This document shows, one piece after another, positions 8,458 through 18,100 of a DNA stretch of 36,794 nt. Source of the DNA: Candidatus Hydrogenedentota bacterium (lineage in GTDB: Bacteria; Hydrogenedentota; Hydrogenedentia; Hydrogenedentales; GCA-2746185); assembly GCA_947486375.1 (NCBI GenBank), contig CANKTP010000010.1, forward strand, positions 1-36,794. The letters are read 5' to 3'. The notes under the pieces are model-generated. The model saw only the letters and a list, made by a program, of their open reading frames with translations, ran no database searches and was not told the origin of the DNA. The translations under genes and the position numbers were made by a program. The number at the start of each line of letters is the position of its first letter. Position 1 is the first letter of the stretch.

Positions 8458-8884
8458 CGGCGAATCCGGTTCGGAGTGATGCGCCTAAGACTGCCGATTC
8501 CCCCGAAGCGAGTCAAATATGCGATCTCGGGGCGGGAACTCGGCAGGGCCGCTGCCCGCGCACCGACGAGGATCGCGCACGCCCCGATGTGTGAAATTCT
8601 TCGGATTATCGATATTCGAGCCCGCAATTGGGACGCTCGGCAAGCATCGCGGCATGCCCAACTAAGCAGCAGGGGGATGTTCGTCGCGCTCGCCTTTCAA
8701 TGGTCGGCGAAATTCTTGAAGCCGGGACCGCATCACTTCCCCTCTGTCGAAATCCACGGACTCTTTATGGTTGCGGCGGCGGCGGGTAAATTGTTTACGC
8801 CAATATGAGAATAATGAAGCCGGCGGCAGAGACTAAGGATACTTAACCATATGAAACACTTGGGATTGTAACGTGCGGCCATTG
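8458..8884. other. Intergenic region with no recognisable gene
   Basis: About 430 bases between the divergent ABC exporter and the promoter of the giant-protein gene. Open frames here have no ribosome site and no familiar protein features. No tRNA, no intrinsic terminator and no repeat is evident. The exporter promoter must lie in or near this stretch, but no good -35/-10 pair was found on the minus strand. Confidence 0.5.
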
Positions 8885-8913
8885 TTGACTCTGGATAAGG
8901 TCTGTGCTATAAA
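8885..8913 (+). promoter_or_regulatory. Near-consensus sigma70 promoter for the giant secreted protein
   Basis: TTGACT (8885-8890), a 17-base spacer, TATAAA (8908-8913), with TG one base before the -10. Each hexamer is one base from consensus and the spacing is ideal, so this is the best promoter in the window. A start near 8920 would give a leader of about 210 bases before GTG 9130. Expression of the giant protein and the metalloprotease behind it may therefore be substantial. Confidence 0.75.
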
Positions 8914-9070
8914 GACCGGCATAGAATGGGACAAGCGCACTCTTACAGTGTCAGGAACACGGGTCAAAATGAGGCTTGGAATTGATGCGTCTGCGAATGA
9001 GTCCGACGGGTTGATTTCGAGATTTCTGCGGGCACGTATCGAGAGCGGGACAACCGGGGGGAATCCGCCG

Positions 9071-9124
9071 ATGCGCAAGGGTTTCACGAGTAATAGGATT
9101 GCAACGATTCGGTTCCGGAGGTAG
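9071..9124 (+). other. Possible 17-residue leader ORF upstream of the giant gene
   Basis: ATG 9071 follows a G-rich ribosome-site-like stretch (9056-9062) by eight bases and encodes MRKGFTSNRIATIRFRR, then TAG. Its last codons contain the GGAGG ribosome site of the GTG at 9130, and its stop is five bases before that start. Ribosomes reading it could open or block that site. A longer in-frame start exists at ATG 8969 (51 residues) without a good ribosome site. Short ORFs like this arise by chance, so this is tentative. Confidence 0.25.
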
Positions 9125-9129
9125 GGCAG

Positions 9130-12100
9130 GTGAGCATCAGGATACTCGCGATAGTGACGTTGGCCGCGATGGCGGGGTTGGGGATAGGATTGCCACAGAG
9201 GGACTTCGCCGCATCGTCCAACGAGCCGCAAGATGCGGTGCCCTCCGAATCCGCGCCGTCTCCCATCGAGGAAGACCTAACGAGCACCGTTGCCCCGAAG
9301 CTCGAGTATCGTTTCGCCCTCGACGCACCATTTGGCGTCATGACGCCCTCGCCCTCGTCCACGCAGGTTAAAGCGGTATTGTCCAACGCACTGGCGCCTC
9401 CTTCACTCCGCGGAGAAGCAATTGGACCGGAATCCGACTCATTGACCTCCACAACCCTCGAACGTTACCAAGTGGCACAGGCTGCGGTCACTATTACCAC
9501 CACCCCTCCAGAGGCCGGGGGTACGGTAACGACAGGGGCCCAGGCGCCGGAGGGCGTCATATTCGAGGACAACTTTCTTGGTGCCGCGAACCGAATTTGG
9601 TCGGTATCGGCCCAAGGGGGTAATGCTCCTATCAACTATGCCAATGGCACGTTCGAGTGGGTGAATCCTCGCCCTGCGGACAATCCTGCCTTCAATAATC
9701 CGAGGTTTCTGGGTGGCGTCGACGGCGCGCGGATCACCCTGCGATTTCTCATTCCCGGCCTTTACACGGTTACGCTTGAACGAGACGGAGATTCCGACAC
9801 GGTGGATGTCTTTGTCGGAGAGGCCACGGAACCCCTCACCGCTACGCTGGCCATCACGAATGTGCTTTTGAACGACACCGCGCTGTTACCCCTCCACGAC
9901 TGGATGCCCCTTTTTCAAATGGTGTTGTCCGCCGAGGAAGACGATGAGACCGGGTTGATCGCGGATCGCGTCTTGGGACAATTCTCCTACGGCATCCAGG
10001 AGGGGTGTCCGTCCAATCCCGACGGTACGTTTGCGTTCGACGCCGGGTTGGTGCCGCGGCAGGAGGATATCCTCGAGTTCGGCCTGTTTGTCGATAGTGG
10101 CGACGATGGGCCGGACGGCGTGTTGAATCCCGCTCACGATTTCCTGTTGTTGACCTGGGCGAACGACGGTTTCCCCTATGGCGAGTTGTCCGGTTTCGGC
10201 GGCAATTTGTCTTACGAGATGGACTTTTACGCCAACGGGTTCCTGCTCGATCCGACCTTCGATTGGGTCCGCGCAAATCCGGATCCGGGAACCGGGCTCA
10301 TCGTCGCGCTGCGCACATCGGCGACTTGGCGGAATGCGACGACGCTGGCCTACTCCTTGTTTGCGAGCTCGGATACGCTGGTCAATCCCGCGCTAAACCC
10401 CGGCGGCCCGGTCGGCGGCGACTACACCACGACCTTGGACGACCAGGGCGAGCCGATCGATTCCATTCCCGATCCCCCCGTGATTTTCCAAGGCACGGGC
10501 ACGGGCGCCATTTGCGTGCGGTATTATTCGAGTTTCGGTGTCCACGATAGTACCGGCACCCCGCTCGAAACCACCCAGAATGACAGCACCGAACGGAACA
10601 TATTCGCCTGGCCAATCAAGCTATATACCCCAGCCGCAGAGCATATCCGGCCTCGCTTCGACGGTGTGACCCAAAATTTCGACTTCGTCACCGGGGAATA
10701 CATGGACCTTCGGACGATTTTCGCCCTGGAGACATGGACAAGCGTCGTTGGAATCAATATTCATGGCGGATCGAACGCCTTCATCGGGGGGCCATTCCTG
10801 AACGAAGTCAACGTGGTGCTGACCGATATCGGGGGCAATCCAGATGACCCGAATGCAGGGAATGGGGGACTGAACGCGCGGACCGGGATCGAGCGATTTA
10901 CGGCATCCGGGCTCAATGACTCGGACACGGCCAGAGACTACGATTATGCTTTTAACGGCGTGTGGGTGTACCACGACACGAATAACAATGGCCAGTTTGA
11001 TCCGCCCGTGAAGAGTAATGCTGGCGGGGTGACGTTTACAGACTTCCCCATGTTTCCGGATTTTTTTACGTCTGACGCCCTCGACATGGTCGACCCCTAT
11101 GAGCCGGGCTGGGAGTACATTGCGAATCCTCCTTGGGGAGGGGATCCGGCTTGGAAGGTTCGCCTTAGACTTTCGGGCACCCGGCGCCGGCCGCCGGATG
11201 CTACGCCTTCGGGCGCGATAGAGGCGACACCCGACGACATCGCAGGTAGATTTTCCCCCAGCGGGAATTCATCCACATCTTCGGACTATTTCGTTGTCGT
11301 CCGAGGCGACAGTGGATATCAAGACGTCTCGCTTGTTCAGGGCGACGGGACCGGGTTGCGTCCGGGAGCCGACTTCCGCGCTTTTATTGAACCCCGGCGA
11401 TTTAATCCTAATTTGACATGGTGGGAATCAATCGAAGATGCGTTTAACGGCGTGTTTCCGACACAGGGGGGATGGGATGGCGGAATTCTGACCGACTTAC
11501 AAGTGAATCGAAGCGCCGAGTTGCCGAGATTGGTGGAAGATCCCGACGATCCTTTTGCAAACTTGCTTTTTGACTCGGTGGTCGTTGAACCCAACGTCGT
11601 CGTTTCGCCCGGACAACAAAACCCCGTGAACGACTGGCCGCCTTCGAACCCGGCGACTCATTTCCATTCGCAGATGACCGATCCGCCGGTTGGCCCGTCC
11701 CAGCCCGCCTATGATAGCGCGGCATGGAATCCGGCGGCCAATCTCAATACCGAGAAATGGTGGCCACAGCGCACACTGAACCAAAACAATGCCAAACCCC
11801 AGCGGGCCACGACCGAGGTTCATGACCTTGTCCTCACGTACAACACCAACAACGAATCTGGAAAGATCACGAACGTAGATTATACGGGCGGTTCTTTTTT
11901 CGATATACTTGCTATCAGACAAGGCTCGAGTTTGTTCGACACGTGGCTAGACCCCTTTGGCTTATGGTGGAGCGCCCGCGGCGATTCACCCGGGCCCATT
12001 GACGAGGGGGAGGACGGCATTTCGATCGAGGTCGCGCCGGGAGTTTTCGAATTTCATCCCACCTACTTCTTTGATCGCCATACGGTGGGCACGCATAATT

Positions 12101-15100
12101 TCAGCTTTATTAGCATCGCCTTTTCCTTGTCCCCGTTCATCGCGCTCACAGTGGACGATCGATTCATACGGCAACAATACGCCTTTGAGACCATTCCGTT
12201 TTTCGACCGAATTTTCGATAGTACAGGAAACGGAGTCGGTCCCCGGTCGCCGTTTTTCCCTGTCCCGCCGACGCAACCACCGCTGCCGGATTTATCCAAT
12301 TGGCCACCGGCGGAGACGGACGATTTTGGCTTTGCGCTTAACCCGCCGCTCCCCTTGGGCGAATATCCTCGCCTGACAAATTGGCGCCAAACGGACCGGG
12401 CGGCGAGAATCCTGCAGCAACATGCGAACCAGTCGGATCCGCCCACCGCCATGCTCGGAATCAACCTTGTGGGCGTGGACGATCCGGTGACCAACCGTAT
12501 CGCCCAGGTACTCCTCGAGGAAGTCACCGTGGCCTTCTGGGGGCCAGACTTTACTCCGTCGGATTTTCGCGGCCTTTCGGCGAATGGTCTCAGCATCAAC
12601 TCGGGCGTGGCCCTTTACGAGGACAGCACCACCGGCTTCTCAGGCGGTACGTTTTTCGCCACGGGCGCCGAAATTGACGGGGTTTTGGGCGCGGATCGCC
12701 GCGTCGAGCTAAGCAATTTTGCCTGGCCAGACGCTCCCGAATCGGTCGATATCGATGGAAATATCGATGAGGACGGCGATGGCGAAATCGAGGGCGAGCT
12801 CGACGCCGCCGACGATCTGGACGGCGATGGCGAAATCGATGCGGACAATAACGGCGAAGTGGATCCGGGAGACAAGGCCTGGGTTCTTCGCATGAGGCCC
12901 CGGAATCTTTGGCGCGTCCCCACGAGCGACGATTTTTACGGCGAGGGCCTCGGAACCATAGGTGGCGATGGCGGCACGGCGGGAGAGGGCGAAGGGGAGG
13001 GTGAAGGCGAAGGCGGTGGAACGGGCGGCGGGGGAGGAGGAGGAGGAGGAGGAGGAGGTGGCATTGATTTGAAGGCCGGCTCACACGGCCCCACGGTTTC
13101 CGTCCAAGACCCCATGACGGGCGAATCGCAATTGGTGACGGCCCCCATTGTGTCCAACAAGGCCCTGCCTGACGGCGGCAACGTGGGCGACGATCTGTTC
13201 GTCGCCGTACGGCCCTCCGCGTCGGTTCGCGCCCTCGAGAAAATCCGCGCGTTTATCCCCGCGTCCCTTCCGAGCCGTGAACTTGCCGACCGGGTTGCCG
13301 GCATCATCCTGTCGCCCGACGTAAGCCTCCCGGCATCGGCGCTCGAACGCCGAAACCCCGAGGAAAGCCCGGTACAAGATTGGTACGGTCACGATACGCT
13401 GGAATTCAATGTTCCCGTCGAGGTCGTCAGCCTCGCGACCCCGGGAATGGAACTGTCCCCGAACGCGCCGGTCGCCGTTCTGGGCATCGACATGTCGACA
13501 AATCGGCCCTCCGCCGAGGCGACCCCATTTACCTCGGAGGTCGTCGGCGAGGGCACGAGGGACACCGCGACCCGGACCTTGACAGTTCTTGGGACACCCT
13601 TCACCAACGGCGACGGTCCGCTGGATCTGTCCGGCGATTTTGTCGTCGACAGCCAGTTCGAGGCCTACCGGATATCCTCGAACAGTGCAAACGAGCTTCG
13701 CTTCGTCAGCGGCACCCCGCGCGCCGGCGCATGGTTCGTCGCGCACGATCCGGCGTTCCTCGAGCAAGTCATCGTCGAATTGATCGACGAGGGCGTCGAC
13801 GGCCAATTCCGTCTTTCCGAGGATCTGGCCCTCTTGAGGCACGAAGATCCGGCGAATGCGTTTGGCAGTGGGCCTTCGTTTAGCGGGGTCTCCCTCTACC
13901 GGGACAACCCCAATCATCCCGACAACCGCCCCGGAGTATTCGATGCGCCCGTATTCGCGGACGGGGCATTCGCCTACGTCGATCTACCGGTGCGCCTCGA
14001 CGATCCGCCGGTCCGCATCGGCAAGGCGGGCGAACCCAATACGCAAGTCAAGTTCGTGTTCAGTTCCCCGGGAACGGACGCCAATCCAAGCCCGGTTGCG
14101 GACCAACCTCGCCTGCGCCAATGGGTGCCCGACGCGTTCGGGGGTCCGGCCCCGGGCATGGAACCTGACATTTTTGTCGTGCTTCGCTCGACCGACTTGA
14201 TGACGCTCGGCGATGACCTTCGGGCCTCCATCGTCTCGTGGGGACCGAATACGCCGACCGAGCCCGATCCGGACACCTTCACATTCCCGGCGCCGCCGAC
14301 GCAGCCCGCGGACGAGTTCGACATCTTCAGCGAATTCGCATGGGGTGCGCGGGGCTTGGGCTTTATCAGCTTTTTCAAGGATCCGCCCCTCTATTATTCC
14401 ATGGATGGCAACACGGCCAGGCAGCAGGCCGACATCACCGGGTTCGATTGGATTCGCACCACGGCCGCGAAGTTCGCCGTCACCGACGTCATCGCCGGGG
14501 GTGCCGGGGTGTCGAGCGATTTCACCGGAACGCCCGTACGCCAAAGGCCCGGCGCGTCCATCCAGTTTGTCAGTCTCGGGGATGCCGCGCGAATTACGTC
14601 CTATGCGTGGGATTTCGGCGATGGCGAGGTTTCGGACCTGAACGATCCCGAGCATGAATATGACGCGGTCGGGGTATATACGGTCACCTTGGTCACGACA
14701 GACAACGTCGGGGTGACGCGGACCGCGACGAAACCCGAATTTATCACGATTTTGGAAACGCCCTTCGTGGATTTCGACGCGGTCCCCCGCGTGAAGGAAA
14801 CCGTGTTCGATCCGATCAACGAAATCGATTTCGCGGATATTCAGTTCAACGATTTGTCCCAGGGCGGTCCGGGGAATCCCGCGACCGTGTTCGCCTGGAA
14901 TTTCGGCGATGGCGGCACATCGGACGAGAAGGACCCGATTCACCGTTACACGGCGGCGGGACTGTATGACATACAGTTGACGGTAACGTTCCAAGACTCC
15001 TCCGAACGCGAGCTCCTGCGGCAGGAATTTGTCGAGATTATCACCGTCGGCGCGGAGGGCGAGGGTGAGGGCGAAGGCGAGGGAGAGGGCGAAGGCGAGG

Positions 15101-18100
15101 GAGAAGACGTCCCGACCGCGACGCTGGGTCTCGGCGATTCCATCAGCGCCGGAAACGTGGATCGGAACACGCATGCCTTGGTGCCATTGAACGACTGGGT
15201 GCCGCTATTCAACTTCAACATGTCGCCGGACGACGAAGACGCACCCGCCGCCCGTTTCCTCGAACGCATCGTGTATAGTCTCGTGACCGATGGCGAGGAT
15301 CGCGACTACGACATTTTCGGCGGTCCGGCCGTTTCGGACATCCTTGAATTCGGGTTGTTTGTCGAGGGAGGCGATCCTGCCGAGGATTTTGACGGGGGAT
15401 TGGATTTCGCCGACGACCTGCTCTACGTTTGGGACAACGAAACGCCGGGCGGCCCCTTGGCGGCCTTGTCGAGCTCAAGGCCGGGGAATCTCATCTACAT
15501 TCTCGACTTTATCGGCGACGGTACCCCGGCCGATCCCGATTTCCCCGTGACGACCGGCGCGACCACCGACGGACAATCCTATATCGTGGCCGTGCGCACC
15601 TCGGCCACCTGGCGCTATGGCATCGGCATGACGTATCAGGTCCTCGACATGCTGATGACGCCGAATCCCCTTGACGACGAGGGGGCGCCCGTGGACTCGT
15701 ATCCGGGCGAGTTCGACGACGGCGGTCTGTTCGAGACCACCAATGCGTATTCATCGAGCTTCTACATGGTCGACGCGACCGGAATCTCGGGTTTCGAGGA
15801 TGAGGGGTTCTTCTATAACGCATGGAATTGGCCCACGTCGTTCTACACGCCGCAATCGGAATTCGCGCGACCGCGCTTCGATTTGGGCGGGGCCTTGTTC
15901 GATTTCGTCGTGGGCGAGCACTTCCAAATGCGGGGGCTTTTCCCGCTCGAGTCCTGGGTTCCCGTGGCCGCCATAAACTTGCACTCGACGGGACTGCCGA
16001 TTCCATTCGAACACTTCATTTTTACCGTGGGCGACGAGGATCCGATCCCGCAAGCCGCGCTGAAGGAGGTGAACATGGTGTTCACCGACATCGGCGGCGA
16101 CCCCAGCAACCCCACGCCAGGCAATGGCGGTTTCGACCCCCGTTCGGGTTTCGATCCCTTTTTCGAGTTTTTCGATTCCGAGTTCGTCGACCCCAACGTC
16201 GCGATCGGCAAGGACTTCGGCTTCAACGGCGTTTGGGTATTTCACGATTCCGATAACGACGGAATCTTTACGCCCCCGACCCCCCTCGCCACGGGCGGCG
16301 TCAGTTTCACCGATCACCCAATGCTTCCGGACATTGACCTTCCCCAATGGCAGTACGTGCCCCTCCCGCCCGGTGGAGGCGATCCGTGGTGGAAGATTCA
16401 ACTCAGGTTCTTCGACGGCAGCCGGTCCCGCATTGCCGACCGGGACACGTTGACGGACGGGTTCTTGGAAAACGTACCTGACGCGGGGCCCGACTACTTC
16501 GTCGTGTTCCGCGCCGACAGCGGCTACCGCGATATTTCGCTCGAGGCGGGCGACAGCGCGGGATTGAGGATCGGCGCCGACTTCAAGGCATTCCCCGAAC
16601 CGCGGCGGTTTAATCCCGTCACGCGCGACGTGGACGGCGGAATCTACGTGGACAGCATGATTCCCGCGGCATCGTTCCTGGATTCGGGCGACGTCTGGCA
16701 AAACGATCCCCGTTGGGGCGAAACCGAACCGTGGTGGCCGGAGCGGACGCAGAACGAAACGAACACGAAGCCGCAGCGCTCGGGCGCCGAGGTGCACGAT
16801 TTGGTGATGTTGTACGAGTCCCGCTCGTCGACCGCCTACGTGCCCGATATGCCGTTCCAGTTCTCCTTTTTCTCCTCGTGGCTGGATCCCTTGGGCGAGA
16901 CGGCGGCCCAGTTCCTGAACAACGATTCCCCGGGCGTGGGCTTCATCGAGTTCAGCGTGTTTCAAAGCTTCGGCGACTACAACACGGTGTTCACCAATTC
17001 GCGAACTTCCGCGTCCCACCCGGCCTTCGAGTCAGCACCCTTCTTCCTTCCGCAATACGATAATCCGCCCCGCTCGGCCTTCTATCCGGCGACCTTGCCC
17101 GTGGCGTCCGTGGCATTGCCGTCCACGCCCGAGCTCGAGACCTGGCCGGCCATCTTGGCGCCGGGCGCATACCCCCACCTGACGGACTGGGACGCGGAAG
17201 ACAGGCAATCCCGCCTGTTAATCGAGCGCGTCGATTCCGCGAGCGAATTCACAGGGATGCTCGGCTTCAATATTGTCGGCGTCAACGATGCGGAAACCAA
17301 CCGCGTCGCCCCGAGCACACTGGACCGTATCACGGTCGCGTTCTGGGGACCGGAATTTCGCCCGGCCGATCTGATGCCGCTTGACGTCGATGGGTCCGAT
17401 CCGGACGGCGGCGTGATGCTCTGGGCAGACTCGACGGCCTTCCCCCTCGATGGCGTGTTTCTCGGGTTCCCGTTCCCCGGCTTTCTTAGCGATACCTTTC
17501 TCGGGGACACGATTGTGCCCGTGAACGATTTGCGTTGGGCCAATAACCCCGAGCCAATCGATATGGACGGGGACGGCCTCGCGGACGACATGAACGGGGA
17601 CGGTCAAGTCAATTCGAGCGACCATGCGTGGGTCTTGCACTTGACGCCACAGACACCCATACCCTTGCCCTTGGATGACTCCGATCAGATTACCAATGCG
17701 CAGGGCGATGATTTGTTCCTGGTGATCCGCACCTCCAATACGATTTCGCGCTTCGAACAATTTCGCGCCGTCGTGCCGGCATCGCTGCCCAGCCGCCCCG
17801 AATCCAGCAAGCAAGCGGGGATTGTCTATACGCCCCAAGGCCGCGTGGACCCGGGTGCCCTCGAAAAGCTGGGCCCGGAGGAAGGCGTCGTCGCCGATTT
17901 CTATAGCCACGACATGCTCGAGGCGAATGTGCCGGTAGAGGTATTGAACCTGGTGCCGCGCAACTCGCAGGTGGTCGCCAGCGGCTCGACGCTGCCCGTT
18001 TTCGGAATCGACATCTCGACCAACCGGCCCGATGGAACGGTCGACTCGGGAACGGCGGGGGTCGGCGGCGCCGATTCGTTCGTCGACACCTCGAAAGTGT

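Noticed and set aside
8443-8808. 121-codon open frame in the gap right of the ABC ATPase
   Set aside because: No ribosome site, it overlaps the ATPase start on the other strand, and its composition is Arg/Ala-rich as expected of chance frames.
8873-9124. 83-codon open frame spanning the promoter at 8885-8913
   Set aside because: Its start lies upstream of the predicted transcript start, so it could not be translated from that promoter as a whole; only its end (9071-9124) is kept as a tentative leader ORF.
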